Source: JAGXQV01 sp964527565 (lineage in GTDB: Bacteria; Pseudomonadota; Gammaproteobacteria; Burkholderiales; Sulfuricellaceae). Taken from it: DNA of 34,041 nt. Position 1 is the first letter of the stretch; each line of letters opens with the position of its first letter. The notes beneath the pieces were generated by a model. It was given only the letters and a program-made list of their open reading frames with translations, searched no databases and was not told where the DNA came from. Shown in pieces: positions 14,110 to 22,220 of this stretch. The stretch spans positions 1 to 34,041 of the forward strand of contig CAZGOY010000036.1 of assembly GCA_964527565.1 (NCBI GenBank), read 5' to 3'. The position numbers were made by a program, and so were the translations under genes.

Positions 14110-15100
14110 TCTGGACGAGCTCGACTTTGCCGAAACCGTTGCCGGGGAGGATCGTGCACTACACCTCGCCTTCAGCCGGGTTTTCGGGCGCGGGCGGCCT
14201 GTCGCCCAATGGCGTGCCATCTACCGCGATTGTCCCGACGGCGCATTGAGTTGGACGGCGCGCACCGCCACGAATGAAGTCGTGGCGCATTACGGCACCA
14301 CCATGCACCAGGCGCAGTGCGCCCTGCCCGGACTGGAACGTGTTTACGTCATGCAAACCCGCGACACGTTTACGGACCCAGCCTGGCGTGGCCGGGGACT
14401 TGGGCAGTTTGCGCTCGTCAACCGCACGCTGGAGGGCTTGCTGGATGTCTCCCGTGCCCGCTGGGCGCCACCGATAGGCTTTGGCTATACTTCGGCGCGC
14501 CATTACCGGCTCGGCCGGCTGGTCATGGGTTACCACCGGCTGGAGACCATGCAGTTGCTTTCAACCCGTTTCGCTGCATTTCCCAGTGAACCGCCAGCGG
14601 CCCATGGCTGGATACGGCCCGTAACCGGCACCGAGCCGGGATTTGACGGCTTGTGGGAAGAGCGCCGCAAGCATTACGGCCTGTGTGTCGCCCGCGACAG
14701 CCGCTTTCTCGCCTGGCGCTTCAGCGCCCAACTCGGGCGCGGCGCGCGGCTGTTCGCCTATTGGTCGCCATTGCGTCCCTATCCCATGGGGTACGCCGCT
14801 CTCCGGCAGGACGGCGGACGCTGGTTGCTGCTGGATGCCGCGCTGCCGCCCGGCCAGCCTCTGTTGCGCGATTTCTGGGCGCAATTGTCCGGCTGGGCTG
14901 GCTGGACTCCTGGTGAGATTCTGGAAACCTGGTGCTGCACCAGTGATCCGCAATATCCGGCATGGCTGGCGCTGGGCTTTGCCGCAGGCGCTTTCAGCGA
15001 CGAATTCGTGCCGACTTTCCGTCTGCTTGATGAGCGCCTCCAGAAAACCTGGGTGGATAGCCAGTTGACGATGACGATGGCGGATGCGGATTTTATTTGA
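14081..15100 (+). CDS. GNAT-like acyltransferase of unknown substrate
   Basis: A 339-residue protein. The clearest motif is FTDPAWRGRGLGQFALVNRT, the acetyl-CoA pyrophosphate loop of GNAT enzymes. It is followed by a segment (GFGYTSARHYRLGRLVMGYH) seen in two-lobed GNAT-type proteins of polysaccharide clusters. The C-terminal half (RDSRFLAWRFS, LFAYWSPLRPYPMGYAAL) looks like a second, poorly conserved acyltransferase lobe. The ATG at 14081 lies inside the end of the glycosyltransferase gene (29-base overlap), so the two are probably translated together. An earlier in-frame start at 13907 would overlap far more and was rejected. The likely role is modification of the glycan made by the upstream fusion; this is inference. 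Confidence 0.65.
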   Translation: MAPKSSVSNNLDELDFAETVAGEDRALHLAFSRVFGRGRPVAQWRAIYRDCPDGALSWTARTATNEVVAHYGTTMHQAQCALPGLERVYVMQTRDTFTDPAWRGRGLGQFALVNRTLEGLLDVSRARWAPPIGFGYTSARHYRLGRLVMGYHRLETMQLLSTRFAAFPSEPPAAHGWIRPVTGTEPGFDGLWEERRKHYGLCVARDSRFLAWRFSAQLGRGARLFAYWSPLRPYPMGYAALRQDGGRWLLLDAALPPGQPLLRDFWAQLSGWAGWTPGEILETWCCTSDPQYPAWLALGFAAGAFSDEFVPTFRLLDERLQKTWVDSQLTMTMADADFI

Positions 15101-15132
15101 GGGCTGGGTCAACCAGATATTTATTGTAACCG

Positions 15133-15160
15133 TTAATGTGAGCGCGGCTGGGCTTATAAA
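15133..15160 (+). promoter_or_regulatory. Candidate sigma-70 promoter in the gap before the DUF2135-like gene
   Basis: TTAATG (15133-15138) and TATAAA (15155-15160) are 16 bases apart within a 166-base AT-rich gap that separates the glycan genes from the exported-protein genes. Confidence 0.33.
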
Positions 15161-15266
15161 AAGGAATCAGGGGTATGATTCTGGTGGTGGGTGCAGCGGC
15201 TGGAAATTGTGCTAATCAGTTGATTTATATTTTTTCAAAAAAACCGATCAATTAGGGGGTATTACC

Positions 15267-16403
15267 ATGAGCTTTACAACACCGCTTTCCAGGTTTTCCA
15301 AAGTGGCCTTGGCGGCTGCGCTTGCCGTCAATGTCGGCGCCGCACAGGCGGCGACGGATCCGGTCGACTTCACCAACTCGACGGCCTATGGCACCGGGGT
15401 GTACACCATTGAAGTCAACAACATCCGCATCAATGCCGAGGTTGCAAATCCTTTCGATCCCTCACGTCCGCAGATTATTACCTATACCTACAATCTGCCG
15501 TTCCGCTTTGACCTGTCTTCCTTGCATTTCGTCCCCGAACTGAGCGGAGCGCGTCCCGTTACGCAGAGTTCCAGTTGCGCCAGCCTGAACGTTGCAGTGA
15601 CCGATGCCTACACCGGTTACGCCATCAGCGGCGCCTTGGCCAATGTCGGCGTCAGCCCGGCGACGTCCAGTTCCACCGGCACCGCCAGCTTTACCGGTCT
15701 GGTGGCGGGTTCCAACTCCGTCACCGTGTCCGCCAGTGGCTATACCACCGCCAGCCAGGTCGTGGAGCTGAGCTGCACCGCCGCCACCAACGTCGGTATC
15801 GCCCTCAATCCGACCAGCGGCGCAGGCGCCATATCCGCCAATAGCGTGCGTATTATTCTTACCTGGGGCGATAACCCGCGCGATCTCGATTCACACCTGA
15901 CGGGGCCCACCTCCAGTTCTACCGGCACTACCGATACGACCAACCGCTACCACGTTTATTTCAGCAGCAAAACCCGCGAGTGCGACACGACGAATACCAC
16001 CAGTTGCGTGACTAGGCTGGACGTGGACGATACCAGCGGTCTTGGCCCGGAAACCGTTACCATCGCGCCGCCCAGCGGTTCCAGCACCTTGCGCGCCGGC
16101 CTCTACCGTTACACCATTCACCATTACTCCGGGAGCAACACCATCGCCACCTCCGGGGCCAATGTCCGCCTGTTGCTGGGCAACTCCAGCGAGCGTACCT
16201 TCACCCCGTCGAGCAGCACTACGCTCGGGGGTTCCGGAAGCATCTGGACTGTGTTCGAGTTGATGGTGGATTCCAGCGGCCAGATTACCGTGCTGCCAGT
16301 CGATACCTATAGCACCGCTACTTCGGCGAGTGCCGTTCGTAGTCGGACCGGCTTGGGTTCTGTGGAAAACGGCGTTGACTTCGCCCGCTTGCCCGCGAAG
16401 TGA
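15267..16403 (+). CDS. Exported YfaP/DUF2135-like protein with a carboxypeptidase-regulatory-like domain
   Basis: A 378-residue exported protein. It has a signal peptide (MSFTTPLSRFSKVALAAALA, cut after AQAA) and an N-terminal region of about 90 residues with no recognised family. A beta domain at ~105-180 resembles CarboxypepD_reg (LNVAVTDAYTGYAISGALANV, FTGLVAGSNSVTVSASGY). From ~195 a DUF2135/YfaP-type domain is marked by VRIILTWGDNPRDLDSHLTGP, YHVYFSSKT, LDVDDTSGLGPETVTI and AGLYRYTIHHYSG. YfaP-type domains are beta-rich and often found in exported proteins; their biochemical role is unclear. AGGGGG precedes the ATG. A strong terminator follows, so it forms its own transcript end. Confidence 0.8.
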   Translation: MSFTTPLSRFSKVALAAALAVNVGAAQAATDPVDFTNSTAYGTGVYTIEVNNIRINAEVANPFDPSRPQIITYTYNLPFRFDLSSLHFVPELSGARPVTQSSSCASLNVAVTDAYTGYAISGALANVGVSPATSSSTGTASFTGLVAGSNSVTVSASGYTTASQVVELSCTAATNVGIALNPTSGAGAISANSVRIILTWGDNPRDLDSHLTGPTSSSTGTTDTTNRYHVYFSSKTRECDTTNTTSCVTRLDVDDTSGLGPETVTIAPPSGSSTLRAGLYRYTIHHYSGSNTIATSGANVRLLLGNSSERTFTPSSSTTLGGSGSIWTVFELMVDSSGQITVLPVDTYSTATSASAVRSRTGLGSVENGVDFARLPAK

Positions 16404-16422
16404 TTTTCATCAGCGCTTCAAT

Positions 16423-16449
16423 AAAAACCCCGCCTTGGCGGGGTTTTTT
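16423..16449 (+). terminator. Rho-independent terminator after the DUF2135-like gene
   Basis: AAAAACCCCGCC and GGCGGGGTTTTTT form a stem of at least 12 pairs around TT and end in six T. Flanking A and T runs make it work in either direction. Confidence 0.93.
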
Positions 16450-16503
16450 ATGGCAACGACGCTGTCTTGGGGAAACCGGAAGCAATAGATCGAGAGGACG
16501 AAT

Positions 16504-17043
16504 ATGATCAAAATTCATCTCATGGGTAAGTATCTTGCCGCTACCGTACTGGTTCTGGTGGCACTGATCTGGAACAGTTTCTCGCCGATGGCCATGGCTG
16601 CGGAAACGCCTGCGTTGGCGCCCGTGCCGCTAGCCGAGGGGGAACCTGCCGATCCCGACGCGCAATTCCGGCTCGGCATGCGCTACGGCAAGGGGGACGG
16701 TGTGCCCCGTGACGATAATCTGGCGCGTCAATGGCTGGTGCGCGCGGCAATTGCCGGTCATTTGCAGGCCCGTTACATGCTGGGCTGGCTCTATTATGAT
16801 GGCCGCGGCGTACCGCAGGATTACGCCAAGGCGGCGGAACTCTTTTCCCAGGCGGCATCGGCAGGAGACGCGGATTCGCAGTACATGCTGGGCGTTCTTT
16901 ATGCTAAAGGCTGGGGCGTGGAGCGCGATTCGCGCCGTTCCTTGGACTGGATGCGCCGCGCGGCGGAGCAGGGTCACGAAAGGGCAAAAGCTACGCTGGG
17001 CAATCTTTTCAACCCGCAAGCGCAAAAACCGGATGGCAAGTGA
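16504..17043 (+). CDS. Exported Sel1-repeat protein
   Basis: A 179-residue protein with a signal peptide (KYLAATVLVLVALIWNSF, cut near MAMAAE). Three Sel1-type (TPR-like) repeats follow: AQFRLGMRYGKGDGVPRDDN, ARYMLGWLYYDGRGVPQDYA and SQYMLGVLYAKGWGVERDSR. Sel1 repeats stack into a helical solenoid that binds partner proteins. The gene begins after the terminator, with GAGAGG-type sequence before the ATG. It overlaps the following protease gene by GTGA, so the two are co-translated. A scaffold or chaperone role for the exported protease is a reasonable guess. Confidence 0.87.
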   Translation: MIKIHLMGKYLAATVLVLVALIWNSFSPMAMAAETPALAPVPLAEGEPADPDAQFRLGMRYGKGDGVPRDDNLARQWLVRAAIAGHLQARYMLGWLYYDGRGVPQDYAKAAELFSQAASAGDADSQYMLGVLYAKGWGVERDSRRSLDWMRRAAEQGHERAKATLGNLFNPQAQKPDGK

Positions 17044-19364
17044 ATCGCCGCTCGCTTGTGCAGGTTCTGCTCCTGATTGTGGCTGCGCCGGTCATGGGCG
17101 CAGCTCCGGTGGATGCCGCCGGGGAGGCCGCTTACTGGTATCAGAATGGCCGCCGGGAAGTATTGCTGCCTGCCGTATCCTCATCGGGTAACGTCCGCGC
17201 CTTGCAACAGGGGCGCCGCTTCCGCAGCGTGGACGGCGGTCCGGTTCGCGAACTGGGGGATAGCCTGTTTGTGTGTATTCCCGCAAGCTGGGGGGAAGGG
17301 CGCGTGGCGAATTTGGCGCGCACCTACGAATTGGAGCCGCAGCCGGGAGGAAGCGCGGAGGTTCGCCGCTTTCGCGCCGTGGGCCGCCTGGATGCGCTGG
17401 ATGTTGCCAACAGGATTTTCGAGAACGAAGGTGTCGCCTGCGCCGCACCGCTGTGGCGCAAACCGATGAAGACCCGTTCAGTGCCAGACCCCTTACTGGA
17501 CCTGCAATGGCATCTGAATAATAGCGGACAGGGCGGCGGTTTGCCCGATGCCGACATCCGGGCTTTTGACGCATGGGCCATCAGCCGTGGCGCGGGCGTC
17601 ACGGTGGGGGTGGTGGACGATGGCCTGGAACTGCGCCACCCCGACCTGGCCGCCAATGTGCTGGCCGCTATCAGCCGCGATTTCATTCGCGGGGGTAGCG
17701 ACACCACTGCCGGCAAACACGGTACTGCGGTGGGCGGCGTGGTGGCGGCTGTGGGAGGCAACGGGCTGGGCGGCAGCGGCACCGCCCCCGCAGCGCGTCT
17801 CGTTGGCCTGCGCATCCTGGATGAGGAGGGAATGGTGGATGAAGGGGCGGTGGCTGAGGCCATCGGATACGATTGGGACGCCATCCCTATCCTCAACAAC
17901 AGCTGGGGGCCGGAAGACGATGCCTTCAGCGCGTTTGAAGGCCCCTCCGAACTGGCTCGCGCCGCCCTGCAGGAAGCGGTTGGTCGCGGCCGGGGCGGGC
18001 TGGGGCGCATCATGGTATGGGCGGCCGGCAATGGCGGCAGCAGCGATAATTCCAATCTCGACGGCTATGCCAATGCGCGCCAGGTCATCGCCGTCACGGC
18101 CACCGGCAACCATGGGCGCGCCGCCTTCTATGCCGAGGAAGGCGCCAATATCCTGCTCAACGCCCCCTCCAGCGGCGGCAGCCTCGATATTCTTTCTACC
18201 GACCGCAGCGGGGCGCTGGGCTACAACAACGGCCAACAGCCGGGAGAAGCGGCCAGTGCCGATTACACCAACGGTTTCGGCGGCACCTCCGCCGCCGCGC
18301 CGATGGTTTCCGGGGTGGCTGCGCTGGTGCTGGCGGCCAACCCCGCGTTGAACTGGCGCGAAGTGCGCCAGTTGCTGGCCGCTTCGGCGACACAAAACGA
18401 CCCGGCCAACCGCCGCTGGCGGCGCAATGCCGCCGGATACTGGATCAGCGAGCAGTATGGCTACGGGCGCGTCAATGCCGCTGGCGCAGTTGCGCTTGCC
18501 GCCCGTCGGCATGATCCCATCGCCGCCGAATATCCCGCTACGCAATACCACAAGAACGTGGAACGAGCCATTCCCGACAACGCGTTGCAGGACTTAAGCG
18601 ATGAAATCGCGGTCGGCGAGCAAATGCGCGTCGAGTTCGTCGAAGTGACGGTGGATATCGAACACAGCTACTGGGGAGACGTTTCGCTATACCTGACTTC
18701 GCCTGCGGGGACCGAGATACGGCTGATGACATCGCGCTATCTCCCTCAGGGTGCCCGTTCCCTGGGGTTCCGCAACTGGAAGATGGGAGACGCGCTGCAT
18801 CTTGGCGAACTCTCCGCCGGGCGCTGGAAACTGCGCGTGGTTGACGATGAAAATCAGGATAGCGGGGTGTTGCGCTCATGGGGGCTGAAAATTTACGGCA
18901 CAGCCGTTCCCGCATACGCCGAACAGTTGCCGCTGACCTGTGCCGGGCACCGGCTGGACACGGGCGAAGGCGTTGCCGGTGCGACCTTTTACCTGGGGGT
19001 TAACCGGCATGGCGGGCGCTATGAAAAACGGATGGCGGGTACCACTGCGGAAGACCTGGGGCTGCTCATGGGCGTGATGGCGAAAGACCTGGCGGAAAGC
19101 TATCTGGCCGTGGCGGAATATCGGGATGGGGAGGGAGCCGTCAGTTACCTGCGTTACGACAGCCAGGGCTGGCATCCCTGGGACGGGAATCTCGCCGAGG
19201 TGGCATTTTTTGCCGATGAAGGTCTGGCGCGGGGCGCCGCCAAAGCCCTGCACTTCGGGCGCTTGCCTGCCGGGAATTACCGCGTGTGGGCCGCCTATCG
19301 CCAGGCGGACGGACGGGTGGTGTATTGTCCGCAGCCGGCAGAGATTGCGGTTTCCGGGTTGTGA
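17040..19364 (+). CDS. Exported subtilisin-like serine protease (S8, kexin-like) with P domain
   Basis: A 774-residue protein: signal peptide (residues 1 to ~26), a prodomain-like region to ~150, and the S8 catalytic domain at ~153-485. Catalytic residues are D193 (GVVDDGLELRHPD), H227 (GKHGTAVGG), oxyanion N331 (AAGNGG) and S417 (GGTSAAAPMVSG). VDDG and NNSWGPEDD are kexin-like features. Residues ~505-622 form a proprotein-convertase P domain (IPDN, SYWGDVSLYLTSPAGTEI, GRWKLRVVDD, GVLRSWGLKIYG). The last ~150 residues are of unknown type. The whole catalytic set is present, so it should be active outside the cytoplasm. GTG at 17040 overlaps the Sel1 gene. The target is unknown; neighbouring exported proteins are candidates. 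Confidence 0.93.
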   Translation: MNRRSLVQVLLLIVAAPVMGAAPVDAAGEAAYWYQNGRREVLLPAVSSSGNVRALQQGRRFRSVDGGPVRELGDSLFVCIPASWGEGRVANLARTYELEPQPGGSAEVRRFRAVGRLDALDVANRIFENEGVACAAPLWRKPMKTRSVPDPLLDLQWHLNNSGQGGGLPDADIRAFDAWAISRGAGVTVGVVDDGLELRHPDLAANVLAAISRDFIRGGSDTTAGKHGTAVGGVVAAVGGNGLGGSGTAPAARLVGLRILDEEGMVDEGAVAEAIGYDWDAIPILNNSWGPEDDAFSAFEGPSELARAALQEAVGRGRGGLGRIMVWAAGNGGSSDNSNLDGYANARQVIAVTATGNHGRAAFYAEEGANILLNAPSSGGSLDILSTDRSGALGYNNGQQPGEAASADYTNGFGGTSAAAPMVSGVAALVLAANPALNWREVRQLLAASATQNDPANRRWRRNAAGYWISEQYGYGRVNAAGAVALAARRHDPIAAEYPATQYHKNVERAIPDNALQDLSDEIAVGEQMRVEFVEVTVDIEHSYWGDVSLYLTSPAGTEIRLMTSRYLPQGARSLGFRNWKMGDALHLGELSAGRWKLRVVDDENQDSGVLRSWGLKIYGTAVPAYAEQLPLTCAGHRLDTGEGVAGATFYLGVNRHGGRYEKRMAGTTAEDLGLLMGVMAKDLAESYLAVAEYRDGEGAVSYLRYDSQGWHPWDGNLAEVAFFADEGLARGAAKALHFGRLPAGNYRVWAAYRQADGRVVYCPQPAEIAVSGL

Positions 19365-19383
19365 ACATATTCTGGCGCGCCGC

Positions 19384-19529
19384 TAGCCCGGATATTTCAT
19401 GAATGCCACCCAACCCCGTGGGAGGGGGCTTGCCCCCGAGGTTTTGACTTTTTCGCCGCTGTACGGAAAATCTCGGGGGCAAGCCCCCTCCTACCGGAGT
19501 GGCGGCGTTTTTATGAAACGATCGGGCTA
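19384..19529. repeat. Large nested palindromic (REP/BIME-like) element at the flgI stop codon
   Basis: The inner arms are perfect: GGAGGGGGCTTGCCCCCGAG at 19421-19440 pairs with its exact complement at 19472-19491 across a 31-base loop. Outer arms are imperfect: TAGCCCG, TTTCAT and GCCAC on the left match GTGGC, ATGAAA and CGGGCTA on the right. The right end CTA (19527-19529) is also the flgI stop codon. The element lies between two convergent genes, so it may act as a two-way terminator. It resembles mobile REP-type repeats. Confidence 0.8.
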
Positions 19530-20633
19530 GATAATTTCCAGCTCGGCGTGCAGCGCTCCCGCTGTCTTCATCGCTTGCAATATCGCCAGCAAATCCTGCG
19601 GCGAGGCGCCGACGGCGTTGAGCGCCTTGACCACCTGGCCCAGCGAGGTGCTGCGCGGCAACGTGACCAAGCCGGTCTTGTCGGACTGGATTTCCACCTT
19701 GGGTTGCTGCACCACCACAGTTTGTCCCTGGGTTAGCGGGTCGGGCTGGTTCACTTCGGTTTCGTTGGAGATGGTGACGGTGAGGTTGCCGTGCGCTATG
19801 GCGCAGGCATCCACCATCACCAACTTGTTCATGACGATGGAACCGGTGCGGGCGTTGAGGATCACTTTGGCGGCGGAATCGCCGGGGGTGATGGGCAGGT
19901 TTTCCACGGTGGAGAGAAAGGCCACGCGCTGGTTGCTGTCGCGCGGCGCCTTGACGCGCACCACGCGCCCGTCCTGCGCGGCGGCGGTATTCGCGCCGAC
20001 GGCCTGGTTGATGGCCTGCACCACGCGCTGCGCGGTGGTGAAATCGCTGCCGTTGAGTTCCAGGAAAACGAATTCGCCCTGCCCCAGCGGGGTGTCTACC
20101 GCGCGCTCGACCGTGGCGCCATTGGCGATGCGTCCGACGCTCAACTGGTTGGTCTGGGTGCTGGCGCCGCCGGCGGCCGCACCCGACCCCGCCACCAGCA
20201 GGTTGCCCTGCGCGATGGCGTAAACCTGGCCGTCCGCGCCCTTCAGCGGCGCCATCAGCAGCGTGCCGCCGCGCAAACTCTTGGCGTTGCCGATGGAGGA
20301 AACCGTGATGTCGATGGTTTGCCCCGGACGGGCAAATGGCGGCAGAGACGCCGTGACGGTGACCGCTGCCACATTCTTGAGTTGCAGGTTGGTGCCGGGC
20401 GGCAGGTTGACGCCCAATTGGCTCAGCATGCTGACCACGCTTTGCACGGTGAAGGGGGTTTGCGTGGTCTGGTCGCCGCTGCCGTCCAGCCCGACGACGA
20501 TGCCGTAACCGACCAACTGGTTGCTGCGCACGCCCTGGATGCTGGCAATGTCCTTGATGCGGTCGGCCTGGGCGGCTGCCCAGGGTAGGCAGGCCAGGAG
20601 CAGTGTTGCAAGAATTTTTTTCAGCGGGTTCAT
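19527..20633 (-). CDS. flgI: Flagellar P-ring protein FlgI
   Basis: FlgI forms the periplasmic P-ring around the rod within the peptidoglycan layer. The 368-residue protein has a Sec signal peptide (MNPLKKILATLLLACLPWAA, cut after AQA). It then has the family hallmarks DRIKDIASIQGVRSNQLVGY, GIVVGLDGSGDQT, SIGNAKSLRGGTLLMAPLKG and MVDACAIAHGNLTVTISNE. Length and ends are normal. It lies 14 bases after flgH and is the last gene of the flgB operon here. The stop codon lies inside the outer arm of the palindromic repeat. flgJ, usually next, is about 10 kb away on the same strand. Confidence 0.96.
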   Translation of the reverse strand: MNPLKKILATLLLACLPWAAAQADRIKDIASIQGVRSNQLVGYGIVVGLDGSGDQTTQTPFTVQSVVSMLSQLGVNLPPGTNLQLKNVAAVTVTASLPPFARPGQTIDITVSSIGNAKSLRGGTLLMAPLKGADGQVYAIAQGNLLVAGSGAAAGGASTQTNQLSVGRIANGATVERAVDTPLGQGEFVFLELNGSDFTTAQRVVQAINQAVGANTAAAQDGRVVRVKAPRDSNQRVAFLSTVENLPITPGDSAAKVILNARTGSIVMNKLVMVDACAIAHGNLTVTISNETEVNQPDPLTQGQTVVVQQPKVEIQSDKTGLVTLPRSTSLGQVVKALNAVGASPQDLLAILQAMKTAGALHAELEII

Positions 20634-20647
20634 GTTATCCGCTCCGT

Positions 20648-21391
20648 TCAGAACATCACGCTGAGGAAAAAGCGCGCCAGCGCGCTGGTCAGGCGCGCGC
20701 CATCGATATAGCTATTGTTCTTGAACTCGATGCGCGCATCCGCCAGTTGCGTCGAGTTCACGCTGTTGGTCGAGCTGATATTGTTGGGGTTGACCACGCC
20801 GGAGAGGCGCAGATATTCGGTTTTTTCACCCACCGACACCTGTTTTTCGCCACTCACCAGCAAGTTGCCGTTAGGCAGCACTTCCAGCACCGTTACCGTG
20901 ATGGTGCCGGTAAAGGTGCCATTGCTGGCATTGTTGCTGCTGCCCTCAACTGAAGTTTCCGTCGAGTTCTCGCCTTGCAGGCCCTTGAGCGCGCCCTTGG
21001 TCACCGCCAGCAGCCCGGCAGACAGCGCTAGGTTGTTGCTGCCGCTGTGGCTGTCGCTGGTGTTCGATTGCGAGCTTGCCGAGTTTTTCTCGTTGATGGC
21101 GATGACCAGGGTATCGCCGACATGACGCGCGCGCCGGTCTTCGAACAGGGACAGCCCGCGGCTTCCGGTCTGGTAAATGGCGCCGTTACCCAGCAGCGGT
21201 GCGGGCTGGGGCTGCGGGCGCACGGTCATGGGCTGCTGGATGCTGGTGGATGGCGCGGTCGAGCACCCCGACAGCACCAGCAGGCTGAATAACGCCAGTG
21301 CCAGCACGCTGTTCTTGGCGATGAACGGTTCGCCGGTTGAAAACCGGAGGAATTGCTTGTCGGCGTAATCGCGATTGACCAGGCTAATCAT
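20648..21391 (-). CDS. flgH: Flagellar L-ring lipoprotein FlgH
   Basis: FlgH builds the outer-membrane L-ring. The 247-residue protein has a lipobox LVLSGC with the lipidated Cys at 43, then SLFEDRRARHVGDTLVIAIN and LRLSGVVNPNNISSTNSV, which are typical. The ATG at 21391 has a GTGAGG site seven bases upstream, so it is well supported. It leaves about 25 residues (MISLVNRDYADKQFLRFSTG onward) before the hydrophobic core, longer than a normal lipoprotein leader. A GTG closer to the core is the only other in-frame choice and has too few charged residues before it. It lies 15 bases after flgG. Confidence 0.95.
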   Translation of the reverse strand: MISLVNRDYADKQFLRFSTGEPFIAKNSVLALALFSLLVLSGCSTAPSTSIQQPMTVRPQPQPAPLLGNGAIYQTGSRGLSLFEDRRARHVGDTLVIAINEKNSASSQSNTSDSHSGSNNLALSAGLLAVTKGALKGLQGENSTETSVEGSSNNASNGTFTGTITVTVLEVLPNGNLLVSGEKQVSVGEKTEYLRLSGVVNPNNISSTNSVNSTQLADARIEFKNNSYIDGARLTSALARFFLSVMF

Positions 21392-21406
21392 TTTGGGGCC
21401 TCACTG

Positions 21407-22189
21407 TTAAATTTGCGTCAGGCGCTGGAGCATCTGGTCGGAAGTCTGCACGGCCTTGGAGTTCAGTTCGTAGGAGCGTTGCGTCTGGATCATGTTGACC
21501 AGTTCCTCCACCACGTTGACGTTGGAGGTTTCGACGAACGACTGGTTGATGACCCCCAGCCCGTTGGTGCCCGGCACGTTGGCTTGCGGTGCGCCGGACG
21601 AGGCGGTTTCCAGGTAGAGATTTTCCCCCATGCTTTGCAGGCCGGCGGGATTGATGAAGTTGGCCAGTTGCAGGGCGCCGATCTGTTGCGCGGCCGCATT
21701 GCCGGGCTGCGTCACCGAGACCGTGCCGTCGCGTCCGATGGTTACCGTCTGGGCATCTGCCGGGATGGTGATGGCAGGCTGCACCGGAAAGCCGGTGGCG
21801 GTGACCAGTTGTCCCTGGTTATCCAACTGGAAAGAGCCGTCGCGGGTGTAGCCGGTGCTGCCGTCCGGCATCAGTATCTGAAAGAAACCCTTGCCGTTGA
21901 TCGCCACGTCCAGCGGGTTCCCGGTCTTTTCCAGGTTGCCCTGCAAGTGCATGCGCTCGGTGGCGACCGGGTTGACGCCGGTGCCGATCTGCATGCCTGA
22001 AGGCAACTGGTATTGCTGGGTGTTCTGCGCGCCGGGCTGGCGTTCGATCTGGTACAGCAGGTCCTGGAAAATGGCGCGCGACTTTTTGAAGCCGGTGGTA
22101 CCGACGTTGGCCATGTTGTTGGAAATCACGTCCATGTGCAGCTGTTGCGCTTCCAGGCCGGTTTTGGAAATCCAGAGAGAGCGGATCAT
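21407..22189 (-). CDS. flgG: Flagellar distal rod protein FlgG
   Basis: FlgG makes the distal rod. The 260-residue length is exactly that expected. It opens MIRSLWISKTGLEAQQLHMD and VISNNMANVGTTGFKKSRA, and has QPGAQNTQQYQLPSGMQIGT. It carries the core motif NPLDVAINGKGFFQI and closes with VNVVEELVNMIQTQRSYELN and a C-terminal D0 helix. It is in the canonical place between flgF and flgH. Confidence 0.96.
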   Translation of the reverse strand: MIRSLWISKTGLEAQQLHMDVISNNMANVGTTGFKKSRAIFQDLLYQIERQPGAQNTQQYQLPSGMQIGTGVNPVATERMHLQGNLEKTGNPLDVAINGKGFFQILMPDGSTGYTRDGSFQLDNQGQLVTATGFPVQPAITIPADAQTVTIGRDGTVSVTQPGNAAAQQIGALQLANFINPAGLQSMGENLYLETASSGAPQANVPGTNGLGVINQSFVETSNVNVVEELVNMIQTQRSYELNSKAVQTSDQMLQRLTQI

Positions 22190-22220
22190 GTCGTTATCCT
22201 AGCTTTCGTTATTGCAAGGT

